From the NCBI GenBank assembly GCA_944393745.1, contig CALYBD010000024.1, positions 1 to 38,996 of the forward strand: 38,996 nt of DNA, in the 5' to 3' direction. The notes under the pieces are model-generated. The model had not been told where the DNA came from. It made no database searches and saw only the letters and a program-made list of their open reading frames with translations. Within the stretch, counting starts at the first letter, position 1. Each line of letters starts with the position of its first letter. The DNA comes from an uncultured Alphaproteobacteria bacterium (GTDB lineage: Bacteria > Pseudomonadota > Alphaproteobacteria > CAAGCB01 > CAG-977). Made by a program: the position numbers and the translations under genes. This document shows positions 18,764 to 27,904 of the stretch, piece after piece.

Positions 18764-21700
18764 GTGAAAAAACTTGTCATCATTTTAAGTGTTGTTATTG
18801 TTTTGATCGGAACCGGCGTTTATTTTATTTTGCCGACAAACATTGACTGGGACGAATATATCAAGGAAACGGCAGCAGCCGTTAAGTCCAGAACGGGATT
18901 GACTTTGGCGGTACGGGGGCAGCCGTCTTTTTCCATGAAGCCCTCACCGATTTTAAAGCTGGGACAGATCACTTTAAGCAATATCCAGGACGCTTCTTAT
19001 CCGCAAATGATGACGGCAGCCCGTGCCGAGGTTTTGTTTGATACGGGGTCTTTGTTCCGCAGGCAGATTCGGGTAAGGAAAATCACTCTTTTTGCACCGC
19101 AGTTTTATTTTGAAACGATGCCGGACGGGAAATGGAACTGGCAGATTGCTTTTTTTGACCGGGCGGCGACCGGGGCGTCAATCGGTTTCGACAGTTTGCT
19201 GATGACCGACGGAACGGCAGAGGTCAGAACGGATAAATACACGCCGGCGCAGAAGTGGAATCGACTGAATGCCGAAATATTTGCGGACAGTATTCAGGGA
19301 CCTTTTTTTCTGGAAGGTAATTTCGGGGCTTTGTCTTCCAGTTTCGGTTTTTCTTTAAAGGTCGAAAAGTTCGCGCCGGCACAGTCACCTGATTTTTCTT
19401 TGCGTTTGATTAATGCGGCCGCCGAAGCTTCCTTTGTTTTTACGGGAAAGTACGGCCTGGCGGAAGCGGATCGGGGAATTTTAACGGGCGGATTGACGTT
19501 TGATATTCGCAAACCGGGGCAGTTTTTTACGCTGCTGTATCCGAAAGAAACGCTGTCTCCCGCATTATTTCAGCCGGTTGTCGGAAACTTGAAGCTGCAA
19601 AAAAACGCTCAGACAAGAATATCGGAAATAACGGATATTTTGTTTAAGTATGGGACGTCTTCCGCGACGGGGCGTCTGACCGTACGTTCTTTATCACCCG
19701 AAGAAGCTTCTTCGCTGCAGGCACAGGAAGAAGAAGATATTTTGCAGGCGGAAGATATTATCCTGCGCGATCCGAGTAATCCGTCCGAACCCGTCAGGCT
19801 GGACAGTACGCCGGTCAGACAGACAAAGCTGGCGCAGAATTTGCTGCCGAAAGTCGTTAACGGATCGTTTATTTTTTCGAAACTTGATGCCGATCCGTTT
19901 TTTGACAATATATCGGCAATTGCCATGTTCTTATCCAAAACGGGATATTTTTCGCAGACAAAAGACACGTATGATCTGGATATAACGTTTGATGTCGCAA
20001 ACTATAAAAAAGATGTTATTCATCAGCTGAAAACAAAAATCAGCTCTATTCCGGAAGGAGTGGCGTTTAAGAATTTTTCGGCAACGCTGCCCAGTAATGC
20101 CTATGTAACGGGCGAAGCAAATTTAACGCTGGAAAAGGCGCCGATGTTGTCCGGAAAATTATCGATTCAAGCAGACAATACCGACGCTGTTTTAAATTGG
20201 CTGGCCGTACCGCTGCCGGAAGAAATTCCTCAAAATCTGATGCACCAGTTGAGTGCGGAAACGGAATTTAAGGTGGCTCAGAACGGATTTGTTCTGTCAC
20301 GGTTAAAAGGAACTTTGGATCAGTTGAAATTTTCCGCCGATACGGCCGTCCGGTTGGGCGATCGCAAAGCAATCAGTTTTGTCGGCAATCTTTCGGAAAT
20401 GAATATTGCCCAGTATTTACCGGAAAAAAGCAAACTTTATGCTCAGAAACGCGATGAATTTGCAAAATTGTCCTTTTTGCAAAAGATTCAGAATCTGTTT
20501 AACAGTCTGGCCTTTTTGAATAATATTGATATCAGTTTGAAATTAAAGGCAGATTCTTTTTCCTGGGCAGAAATTAATGCCGATAATCTGAACGCGGATT
20601 TTGCGGTTGTGCGCGGCAAAATGAAAATCAACGAAATGTCGGCGGAAAGATTAATGGCTTCCAATGTAAAACTGCAAGGGGAAACAGAGGGATTCGGCGG
20701 GGATCCGAAATTTAACAATTTCAGTGTTATCGTGGATTCACAGCAGTTGTCGTCTTTGACACAGGCTTTGGGGATTTCTTTGCCGCGTAATGTTTCCGCT
20801 CAGGATAAAATGCGCTTGTCTGCAAAATTAACGGGTACGCTGCAGGCCATGAATATGGATACGGTCGTTGATTTCGGAACATTGCGTTTTTCGGCAAAAG
20901 GCGATGTGCGTCAGGCCGCTACCGGCTTTGAATGGAATGTCGCGGCGGATATCCACCATGAAAATTTCAGGAATTTTGTCCGACTGTTTTCTGATAAATA
21001 CCGCCCGGTTTTGGCTAATCCCGGCGCTTTGAATTTACAGGCGCAGATTTTGAATAATAAAGATTTGCTGCATTTGACGAATATGACGGCACAAATCGGC
21101 AGCAATGAGTTTAAAGGGAATATAAAAGTAACCCGACAGACGGATTCTTCGACCGTTACGGCGGAATTGGATTCCCGGGATTTGGCACCTTTGGGAATGT
21201 TGCCCAGAATAAACTTTATCGAATCGATTGCCGTTGATACGCAAAAAACAGAACCCGAAAACATATTGACCAAAGACGGCGTGTTAAGTCGTTTTGTGAC
21301 AGATTTATCGTTTTCTCAGCGCTCGTTTGATTTTTCGTTTTTAGGAAAATACGAAGCGTCAATCGCATTAAAAACCAACAAATTGTTTCTTAATTCGTTT
21401 GTTTTGTCCGATGTTGACAGCATTATCAAGATAGCGCCGGACAAAGCTGTTGTTGATTTGCGGCGGTCTTTGTGGAATCAGGCGAATTTCGGCGGTATTT
21501 TCAATTTTACATCTGTTGCCGGCGGACAGCTGGATATGCAGGCCGCCGTGCGTTTGTCGAATTTAAACATTCCGGCAAAGTTGTTTGATTCAAAAACTTT
21601 GAATATCGGTGCCGTTGAGGCATTGACCATTAATGCCAATTTAAAGACCGGCGGAAAATCGACAAGCGAACTGGTTTCCTCTTTGTCGGGCAGCGGGACA

Positions 21701-23062
21701 CTGAGTTTTGATAAGGCTGTATTGGATCATTTTAATGCGCAGCAGCTGACAACAAATCTGCAGGGGATTACGCAAGCGCCGAAAGAGACAATTTTGACTC
21801 AGGCAATGCAGGGCAGTACGGAAATCAACCGGTATTCCGCCGATTTGAATATACAGAACGGTTCTGTCGTTTTACAGCCGGCAACGTTTGTTTATAACGG
21901 TGAAGAAAATAAAACGGCGACGTTTTCTTATAATTATTTAAATCAGGTTCTTTCTGCCGGGATTTCTTTTCCTGCGGGAATACAGTCTGTTCCGCAAATG
22001 ACGTTGTCCGTTAATAAGAAAATGAATCAGCCGGCCGTTTTGACACAGAATATTAATGCCGTTATTGATGCGGTTTTTGCTGCCAGAACTCAGCAAAAGG
22101 AAGAAGCTTTGCGTCAGCAGGAACAACAGCGTCAAAGGCAGCAGGAAGCTTTGGAAAAAGCCCGGGAAGCACGGATAGAACGTTTAAACAAACTTGATGA
22201 ACGTCTGACGATCGCTTCGGCAGAACTGACCAAGAAAATTGCTGCCGTGCAGCCTTTGGCGCAAAAGGTATATCAGGTTGAAAAATATTTGCTGACTTTA
22301 AATAATGCGGTTCAGACGCTGGGATCGTTGAATAATGATATTCAAAGAACGCGTTCCGGCGATGAATCCGTATTAACGGACGATGCGGTCGCCAAACTGG
22401 AAAATCAGGCAAAGGAAAATTATTTTGACAAAGAAACTGAAATTAATTCCAGTTACGATACGGCAATGAAAGTTGGTGTTAAAGGCGCTGTTTTTGACGC
22501 TTTGAAACAAGCCAATGATATTTTAAGGCAGGAAGCCAAACTGAAAACATTACATACCGATCTGCCCGAAATAGAACAAAACATCAATGAAATTATGAAA
22601 GAACTGGAAACGATCAAAGGATATCAGACCCAGTCTGAAAGCGATACGATCGGATTGGAAGAATTAACGGTTTTACGCGCGCAGGCCGAAGCCGTTTTAG
22701 AAAAAATCAAATCAATCCACCAGAAAACAACGACAGCCGTTGATCAGAAAAATGCCAGAATTGCCGCGGAAGAAAAAGCAAAACGCGAAGCCGAAGAAGC
22801 AAAGAAAAAAGCTGAGGAAGAAGCCAGAAAAGCGGCCGAAGCTGCCGCTGCGGCAGAAAAAGCCAAGCAGGAAGCCGCTGAACGCGAACGCCAAAGAACT
22901 ATTTTCCGAACGGACGGTCAGTCTTCGTCTGCATCATCTTCTTCGGCCAATCGGTCTGCTCCCGTATTACAGACATTGACGCCGGCGGATCAAAGCAGCA
23001 TAATTCAGGAAGAAGAATCTGAACAAGAAAATAAGGCTCCGGTAATTATCCGCAGACGCTGA
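18764..23062 (+). CDS. Giant AsmA-family protein with C-terminal coiled coil
   Basis: The 1432-residue protein starts with one membrane segment (VIILSVVIVLIGTGVYFIL) followed by the typical AsmA N-terminus, including DWDEYIKETAAAVKSRTG and the segment PSPILKLGQITLSNI. A long beta-strand-rich region runs to about residue 1080, and the second AsmA-like block contains ALTINANLKTGGKSTSELVS. Residues of about 1100-1385 are charged and helical, with Gln/Glu-rich and Ala/Lys/Glu-rich coiled-coil stretches. The end is a Ser-rich, acidic tail finishing IIRRR. AsmA proteins are anchored in the inner membrane and affect outer-membrane lipid balance; the coiled-coil tail is not part of the usual family layout. 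The start is GTG 18764 after CGGAG. An LpoB-like lipoprotein gene follows 29 bases downstream. Confidence 0.88.
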   Translation: MKKLVIILSVVIVLIGTGVYFILPTNIDWDEYIKETAAAVKSRTGLTLAVRGQPSFSMKPSPILKLGQITLSNIQDASYPQMMTAARAEVLFDTGSLFRRQIRVRKITLFAPQFYFETMPDGKWNWQIAFFDRAATGASIGFDSLLMTDGTAEVRTDKYTPAQKWNRLNAEIFADSIQGPFFLEGNFGALSSSFGFSLKVEKFAPAQSPDFSLRLINAAAEASFVFTGKYGLAEADRGILTGGLTFDIRKPGQFFTLLYPKETLSPALFQPVVGNLKLQKNAQTRISEITDILFKYGTSSATGRLTVRSLSPEEASSLQAQEEEDILQAEDIILRDPSNPSEPVRLDSTPVRQTKLAQNLLPKVVNGSFIFSKLDADPFFDNISAIAMFLSKTGYFSQTKDTYDLDITFDVANYKKDVIHQLKTKISSIPEGVAFKNFSATLPSNAYVTGEANLTLEKAPMLSGKLSIQADNTDAVLNWLAVPLPEEIPQNLMHQLSAETEFKVAQNGFVLSRLKGTLDQLKFSADTAVRLGDRKAISFVGNLSEMNIAQYLPEKSKLYAQKRDEFAKLSFLQKIQNLFNSLAFLNNIDISLKLKADSFSWAEINADNLNADFAVVRGKMKINEMSAERLMASNVKLQGETEGFGGDPKFNNFSVIVDSQQLSSLTQALGISLPRNVSAQDKMRLSAKLTGTLQAMNMDTVVDFGTLRFSAKGDVRQAATGFEWNVAADIHHENFRNFVRLFSDKYRPVLANPGALNLQAQILNNKDLLHLTNMTAQIGSNEFKGNIKVTRQTDSSTVTAELDSRDLAPLGMLPRINFIESIAVDTQKTEPENILTKDGVLSRFVTDLSFSQRSFDFSFLGKYEASIALKTNKLFLNSFVLSDVDSIIKIAPDKAVVDLRRSLWNQANFGGIFNFTSVAGGQLDMQAAVRLSNLNIPAKLFDSKTLNIGAVEALTINANLKTGGKSTSELVSSLSGSGTLSFDKAVLDHFNAQQLTTNLQGITQAPKETILTQAMQGSTEINRYSADLNIQNGSVVLQPATFVYNGEENKTATFSYNYLNQVLSAGISFPAGIQSVPQMTLSVNKKMNQPAVLTQNINAVIDAVFAARTQQKEEALRQQEQQRQRQQEALEKAREARIERLNKLDERLTIASAELTKKIAAVQPLAQKVYQVEKYLLTLNNAVQTLGSLNNDIQRTRSGDESVLTDDAVAKLENQAKENYFDKETEINSSYDTAMKVGVKGAVFDALKQANDILRQEAKLKTLHTDLPEIEQNINEIMKELETIKGYQTQSESDTIGLEELTVLRAQAEAVLEKIKSIHQKTTTAVDQKNARIAAEEKAKREAEEAKKKAEEEARKAAEAAAAAEKAKQEAAERERQRTIFRTDGQSSSASSSSANRSAPVLQTLTPADQSSIIQEEESEQENKAPVIIRRR

Positions 23063-23091
23063 AGCCGGCATTGAAAGGAAAAACAACAGTG

Positions 23092-23649
23092 ATGAAACGT
23101 TATGTTTATGCAGCAATTCTTTGTTTGATTGCGGCAGAGATGGCTGCCTGTACAACAACAAAATCGTCCGATACGGATAATCAACAGCCGCAGGTTCCCG
23201 TTGTTGTCAATACGGTTCCCAAACAGCAACAGTCGGTTCAGCAAAAAACGGTTCAGACAAACGAAATTACGCCGGCGGATTTTAAACGTGCCGTACAGAC
23301 GGCCGTACGCAATATGGTGCGGTCCGGATCTTTGGATAATCCGACGGGGGATCGTTACATCGTTACGATTTCCCATATCGTAGATACGACGAAAAAGAAT
23401 TTTGATACGGCGGATATTAAACAAAAACTCAGCACGGACTTGGCTGCCAGCCGAAAGGTACGCGTTGTTTCCGCCGGGGCCAAGAATGTATCGCCGCAAA
23501 TTAATATTTCAGGCAGAATTACACAAAGAACCGCTTATGTCCGCAGCGGCAGAAAACGTCAGGAATACTATTTGCATCTGGTCTTAACCGAGGCCAAAAG
23601 CGGCATTATGCTGTGGGAAAATGTAACGCCGGTCGTTAAGAAAAAATAA
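23092..23649 (+). CDS. LpoB-like outer-membrane lipoprotein (penicillin-binding protein activator)
   Basis: The 185-residue protein starts with a lipoprotein signal peptide ending MAAC near residue 20, followed by a Gln/Pro/Val-rich disordered linker and a compact C-terminal domain. The domain contains GDRYIVTISHIVDTTKKNFD, DIKQKLSTDL and NISGRITQRTAYVRSGRKRQ, and resembles the LpoB/YcfM fold that contacts a bifunctional peptidoglycan synthase from the outer membrane. That assignment is from fold-like pattern, not a diagnostic motif. ATG 23092 follows AAAGGAAAAA; a GTG lies one codon earlier. The stop codon is immediately followed by the stop codon of the convergent pilin-like gene. Confidence 0.75.
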   Translation: MKRYVYAAILCLIAAEMAACTTTKSSDTDNQQPQVPVVVNTVPKQQQSVQQKTVQTNEITPADFKRAVQTAVRNMVRSGSLDNPTGDRYIVTISHIVDTTKKNFDTADIKQKLSTDLAASRKVRVVSAGAKNVSPQINISGRITQRTAYVRSGRKRQEYYLHLVLTEAKSGIMLWENVTPVVKKK

Positions 23650-24258
23650 TCAGATATAATAGCTCCAAGAAATGGTCAAATCTGTTACTCCTGTTCCGCC
23701 GGAGCAGGCTTCTACGGCCGTTGATACTGTCGGCAACAGGGGTAAGGGAGTAGACGTTTCGGTTGTGTTTTCGGAATCGACGGGACGAATATCTTTTTCC
23801 CATTGAAAAACAGAAGTTTTTCCGGCGACTTCCACTTTTATTTCTTTTAATCCCGAAGACGGGTCGTTTCCCCAATCGCCCAACAACAAATCCGGGCATA
23901 CGCTGGAAGGAATATCCTTGTAACTGAAAATAAAATAAGGATTTTCCCCGCTGTTTTCCAATTCCATTGTCATTTCCGTGCCATAGGTGTTCAAAGAAAC
24001 TCCGTCATCGTGAATATTTTTAAAAACACCTATTTCATATAATTGTTCAGACGTAATAGAAGACGGCAGAAACGAAGAAAACTGAGTCCGCATGGCTTTG
24101 ACAATATCGGCGATTTCCGTTTGCGCTTTGGTTAATTTAATTTTTTGATTCATACGGGTGATGCCTGTATACATACCGGTCGCTATGGTCGCCACAACAG
24201 CCAAAACCCCCAGAACTTCTATTAATGTCGCTCCTTTTTCATGAGAATGCAGGGTCAT
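23650..24258 (-). CDS. Type IV prepilin-like protein (PilS/PulG type)
   Basis: The 202-residue protein has a short leader ending EKG, then the processed N-terminus ATLIEVLGVLAVVATIATGM, with the conserved Glu at position 5. This is a clear type III signal for a prepilin peptidase. A helix (KAQTEIADIVKAMRTQF) and a globular head follow. The head has two cysteines, one in SSVCPDLL and one in EACSGG, which could form the usual C-terminal loop. No assembly ATPase, platform protein or peptidase lies in the window. It may be a pilus, pseudopilus or secretion-system pilin. ATG 24258 has an AAAGGAAA ribosome site. A small unknown gene lies 15 bases upstream on the same strand. Confidence 0.85.
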   Translation of the reverse strand: MTLHSHEKGATLIEVLGVLAVVATIATGMYTGITRMNQKIKLTKAQTEIADIVKAMRTQFSSFLPSSITSEQLYEIGVFKNIHDDGVSLNTYGTEMTMELENSGENPYFIFSYKDIPSSVCPDLLLGDWGNDPSSGLKEIKVEVAGKTSVFQWEKDIRPVDSENTTETSTPLPLLPTVSTAVEACSGGTGVTDLTISWSYYI

Positions 24259-24273
24259 TTAAGTTTCCTTTCC

Positions 24274-24516
24274 TTAGACGAGTATATTGACATACGTTCC
24301 GCGCGGAGCGTTTAAAAAATATTTTTTTCCGTTAAGTTCGACAAATTCGGCATTTCGCGGCATCGGTATTTCACGCCTGAAGGCGGAAGCCTGAAAAGCA
24401 GGAGCATCATTATTTGCCTCTGCCGGCTGCACATGCACCCGATTTTGTCTTGATGCCGCGGCGATTCGATCCGTGTTCAGATCCAATCCTGATGTAAAAG
24501 AAGTTACCGGCTTCAT
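24274..24516 (-). CDS. Small protein of unknown function upstream of the pilin-like gene
   Basis: The 80-residue product has no membrane segment or signal peptide. It has a polar, Ala/Asn/Arg-rich N-terminal half and a compact C-terminal stretch FVELNGKKYFLNAPRGTYVN that looks like a short beta-rich motif. I do not recognise it. The case for a real gene is the GGAG ribosome site ten bases ahead of ATG 24516, the tight 15-base spacing to the pilin-like gene, and the absence of another gene here. It is divergent from the ChpT-like gene, sharing a 135-base AT-rich intergenic region, so it could belong to either system. Confidence 0.6.
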   Translation of the reverse strand: MKPVTSFTSGLDLNTDRIAAASRQNRVHVQPAEANNDAPAFQASAFRREIPMPRNAEFVELNGKKYFLNAPRGTYVNILV

Positions 24517-24651
24517 GGCAAATATTTCTCCGAATTCTTAATGGTAAAGATTGTTTAACTTAATTAGTATACAAAAAATAAGCAGACAAGTCGATACCAG
24601 ACTAAACTAAAAAAAGAGTCTGACCTGAGATTTCAAAGAAAGGGGTTTTTC

Positions 24652-25275
24652 GTGCCGCAATGTGATTTTTTATTTGCAAAATCTGCTTTGACCCGATTCA
24701 GCCATGATCTGTCCGGAGTGATCGGAGCCGTATCCAGCAGCTTGTCGCTGTTGTCCGAATTGGGCGGCACGGATAATGAAACGTTGGATCTGGCTTGCGC
24801 CAATGCGGATATTTTGATGGGGCGATTGCGTTTTTTTCGTGCGGCTTTCGGCAACGAAGGGCCTTTGACGGATCTGGCCGTTACACGAAAAATACTGGAG
24901 GATTACCTGCATACATTGGAAAATCGCGTTGTCCGGTTTTCGTGTGTGTGGCAGGCTGACCGTGAATTGCCGATTTTTCTTTTCCGGTTGATGTTGCTGA
25001 CCGGGCAGATTGCGGCGGAAAGTCTGACTCGCGGCGGTGAAATAACGATAAAGGCCAAAGCCGGCAGCAAAGAAATACGCGTTGAAGCAAAAGGAAAAAC
25101 CGTCTGTTTGGATCCCGAAGTGTTAAAGGTTGTTCATAATGAAGCAGATCAGGTTTTGTGTACAAAGACGGTACCTGTCGTTTTTTTACAAAACTGTCTG
25201 GCAGAACAAAATTGGCATTTATCCGTTGTTGACAGTGCTGAAAGTCTGATAATGTTATTAAACGAAAAGCACTGA
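24652..25275 (+). CDS. ChpT-like histidine phosphotransferase
   Basis: The 207-residue protein has a dimerisation helix with RFSHDLSGVIGAVSSSLSLL, matching the RxCHDLxSPxGAxxNGLELL pattern of ChpT. His18 is the predicted phosphoacceptor, followed by the diagnostic Asp. The remaining part (about 90-205) looks like the degenerate, non-ATP-binding catalytic-like domain of this family. In Caulobacter, ChpT passes phosphate from CckA to CtrA and CpdR; other alphaproteobacteria have paralogues with other partners. The start is GTG 24652, with GAAAGGGG seven bases upstream. The CheA-like gene begins 16 bases after its stop, so the two are probably made together. Confidence 0.85.
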   Translation: MPQCDFLFAKSALTRFSHDLSGVIGAVSSSLSLLSELGGTDNETLDLACANADILMGRLRFFRAAFGNEGPLTDLAVTRKILEDYLHTLENRVVRFSCVWQADRELPIFLFRLMLLTGQIAAESLTRGGEITIKAKAGSKEIRVEAKGKTVCLDPEVLKVVHNEADQVLCTKTVPVVFLQNCLAEQNWHLSVVDSAESLIMLLNEKH

Positions 25276-25291
25276 AAAAAGGATTTTGTCC

Positions 25292-27904
25292 ATGTCGGAA
25301 ATGCTTGAAGATTTTTTGAAAGAAACGCAAAGCAGAATTTCTGATTTAGAAAGCCTTTTTGCGTTGTTGGAAAAAAATCCGGCGGACGAAAAGGTGTGGA
25401 CGGCATTGGAATCTTTTTTCTGTTTTGTGCGTGCGGTGGCTCCTTTTGCTGGTTTTATGCGGGCGTATCGTTTGTCGGACGCCGGCGCGGCGGAAATAAA
25501 AGATTATCTGGCCCAAAAAACCGGCATGACGACGCTGCCGGCGATTTTGATGAAGTTTCAACGGATTAAAAAGATCTTTGCCGCTGCCGTTAGTTTAAAA
25601 CGTGAACCGCGGGAATCCGATGATGATTTGCTGCCCGCGGTTGTTGTTCAATCTGCAGAAACGGTGCAGGAAGACAACTTTCAAAATCCGGTTCGTCTTT
25701 CCGCGGAATTAACGGCTCAGGAAGCCGCGCTGGACGAACGCGAAGAACAGCTGGTGTTATGGGCTCAGGCTTTAACGGAACAGGAAAATGCCTTAAAACA
25801 AAAGGAAAATGTCCTGTTTGAGGAAGAACATCGTCAGGCGTTGTCCCAGGAAAAAATAACAGCCGTGATGACACGCCTGAACGAACAGGAAAAGCTGCAG
25901 ACCGATTTGGAAGATCATTTGGCCGAAACGCGTCTGGCGTTGCAGAGCTGTCAGGAAAAACTGGCCGATCAGGAAAGACAGCAGGAACAGGCAATGCGTT
26001 TGTTGGAAGTCAAAAACGAAGCTTTGAACGCAATGAGCCGTAAAATTCAGGATCTGACACGTCTGCTGGGGGAAAAGGAAAATTTAAGCGAACAACGTGA
26101 AGAACAGCTGTATCGCGAATTGCAGCAAAATCACCGCCAGGCTGAAGAATTGCGCATTAACCTGAAAACACTGGAAGAATTTCGTTCCGAAATCAGCGAA
26201 GATCATCGAAAAATGTCGTCTCAGTACAAGGTATTGGAAAAAGAATATCAGGACGCTTTGACACGGCTGGATATCGAAAAAGAAAATACCGAACTGATGT
26301 TAAAGGAAAAAAGGGAACTGGAAAAACAACATGTGGAGTTTAATTCCCGTTTTATTGCTCTGCAGGAAAGCTTAAACACCGAAAAAGAAAATTTAAAGCG
26401 TGCACAAAAGGCGCTGGAACAACAAAAACAGCGTAACGCATTTATTATGGGGGAATTAAAGGCGGCGTCCTGGCCGTATAATGCGGAAAAAATTCAAAAA
26501 GAACTGGCAACTTTGGCGCATCAGGGAGCTGCACAAAAAACGGCCGGCAGCCTGATGGTTTTAAAAGATCTGGTCGGTAATATACGTACGCGCTCTTTTA
26601 TGCAAATTCCGTTCTATTTACGAAAAATAGTACAAAAAGCGGCAAAAAAATATCAGCGTCATTATAAAATAGAAATCAGCAACCGGATCGAAAGCGGCGT
26701 GGATAAAGATACTCTGGTCGTTTTGGAACGTATTTTAAACGAAGTGACGGATAATGCTTTTCGTTACGCTTTCCCTGCCGAAAACGAAGAATTGACTCTT
26801 CGTTTTGCCGCCGAAGAAGAGGGGGCTTTCCTGCGTTTTTCCTTTTGTGATAACGGCTGTTCTTTTGATTTTGATAAATTGTACAAAGCCGTACAGGCTG
26901 CCGGCCTGACAAATAATGAAACAACAATGCCGCCGCAAAAAGATCTGCCGGTGTATCTGTTTCATCACGGCGTTAAATTTCATGAAGAACAACGCGGCCT
27001 GACAACCGTTGTCCGGTTGCTGGAAAAATCCGGCGGGCAGATTCACGGGGTTTTTGAAAACGGATTGTGTTTGTCTTTTTCCATACCAAAAAATTATCTG
27101 TTTGATAAAGTGCTGGTTTTCGGACAGGAAGGAAGCTTGTTTGCTTTGCCGCTGAATGCCGTTGCCGAAACCGTGTTTTTACAGGAAAGCGAATTCGGCA
27201 TTAAAACGCCGGAAGACGGTAAAAATCCCTTCTTTTACTGGAAGGGGCTGACGTTGCCGGTTTTAAATTTTTCTGCCCGGGAAACAACAACGGCGATGAA
27301 TTACGGGTTGGTCGTTCAATCCGGGATATTCTGCGCATTGATTCCCGTCCGTCAGATTTTTGATACGGAGCATCTGCTGGCTTTTTATGAAAAAAGTACG
27401 GGAACGGGGCAACCTTATCTGATTTCCTGTACGCTGTTGGAAAGCGGCAGAGAAGTTTTCTGGATTGATTTGTCAAAATTATGGGAACAGGCCGGATTGC
27501 CGGTTCCTAAAAAAATCGTGTCTGTTCCGGAAAACGCCGCATCGGGTCAGGCGGATACGGAAACGGTTTCTTATTTAATCTTCAGATCCGAACCCAGTGC
27601 ATTCGGTGCGGTTCGTGTTGATGCCGTTTTAAGGGTGGAAGATTTTTCATTTCCGCCGGCCAGTCTGGTTCATAAAAAATACTTTGAAACACAAGGGAAC
27701 CGTCTGCCTTTGAAAGATTCCTGTCCCCGTGACAGCTATCCGTACGCTCAGGCGGTATTGATTTTTGAAACTTTTGCTTTGGCTGTTCAGGAGGTTGTCG
27801 ACATCATCGATATTCCCGGGACGGAAAACGGCGGCGAAGAAACGGGTTTTATTGTGTATCGCGGCAGGAAAGTGCCCGTTTTTTCGATACAGGATCAGAA
27901 ATGA
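25292..27904 (+). CDS. CheA-like protein lacking the phosphoacceptor histidine, with coiled coil and two CheW-like domains
   Basis: The 870-residue protein reads in order as follows. Residues 1-105 are a helical HPt-like region in which the usual H-x-x-K-G segment is replaced by CFVRAVAPFAGF; the first histidine of the whole protein is at 180. Residues of about 133-390 are coiled coil. Residues of about 423-490 match CheA P3/P4 (LVGNIRTRSFMQIPFYLRKI, then RILNEVTDNAFRYAF). An ATPase-like domain follows with Asn488 and a G1-like CDNGCSFD (Asp520), and the usual Gly-rich lid is only QRGLTTVVRLL. Residues of about 606-735 and 759-870 resemble two CheW/P5 modules. ATG 25292 has AAAGGA eight bases upstream. 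The ChpT-like gene precedes it. The protein may use ChpT as its phosphoacceptor, or may be a scaffold without kinase activity. No receptor, CheY, CheB or CheR gene is in the window. Confidence 0.8.
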   Translation: MSEMLEDFLKETQSRISDLESLFALLEKNPADEKVWTALESFFCFVRAVAPFAGFMRAYRLSDAGAAEIKDYLAQKTGMTTLPAILMKFQRIKKIFAAAVSLKREPRESDDDLLPAVVVQSAETVQEDNFQNPVRLSAELTAQEAALDEREEQLVLWAQALTEQENALKQKENVLFEEEHRQALSQEKITAVMTRLNEQEKLQTDLEDHLAETRLALQSCQEKLADQERQQEQAMRLLEVKNEALNAMSRKIQDLTRLLGEKENLSEQREEQLYRELQQNHRQAEELRINLKTLEEFRSEISEDHRKMSSQYKVLEKEYQDALTRLDIEKENTELMLKEKRELEKQHVEFNSRFIALQESLNTEKENLKRAQKALEQQKQRNAFIMGELKAASWPYNAEKIQKELATLAHQGAAQKTAGSLMVLKDLVGNIRTRSFMQIPFYLRKIVQKAAKKYQRHYKIEISNRIESGVDKDTLVVLERILNEVTDNAFRYAFPAENEELTLRFAAEEEGAFLRFSFCDNGCSFDFDKLYKAVQAAGLTNNETTMPPQKDLPVYLFHHGVKFHEEQRGLTTVVRLLEKSGGQIHGVFENGLCLSFSIPKNYLFDKVLVFGQEGSLFALPLNAVAETVFLQESEFGIKTPEDGKNPFFYWKGLTLPVLNFSARETTTAMNYGLVVQSGIFCALIPVRQIFDTEHLLAFYEKSTGTGQPYLISCTLLESGREVFWIDLSKLWEQAGLPVPKKIVSVPENAASGQADTETVSYLIFRSEPSAFGAVRVDAVLRVEDFSFPPASLVHKKYFETQGNRLPLKDSCPRDSYPYAQAVLIFETFALAVQEVVDIIDIPGTENGGEETGFIVYRGRKVPVFSIQDQK

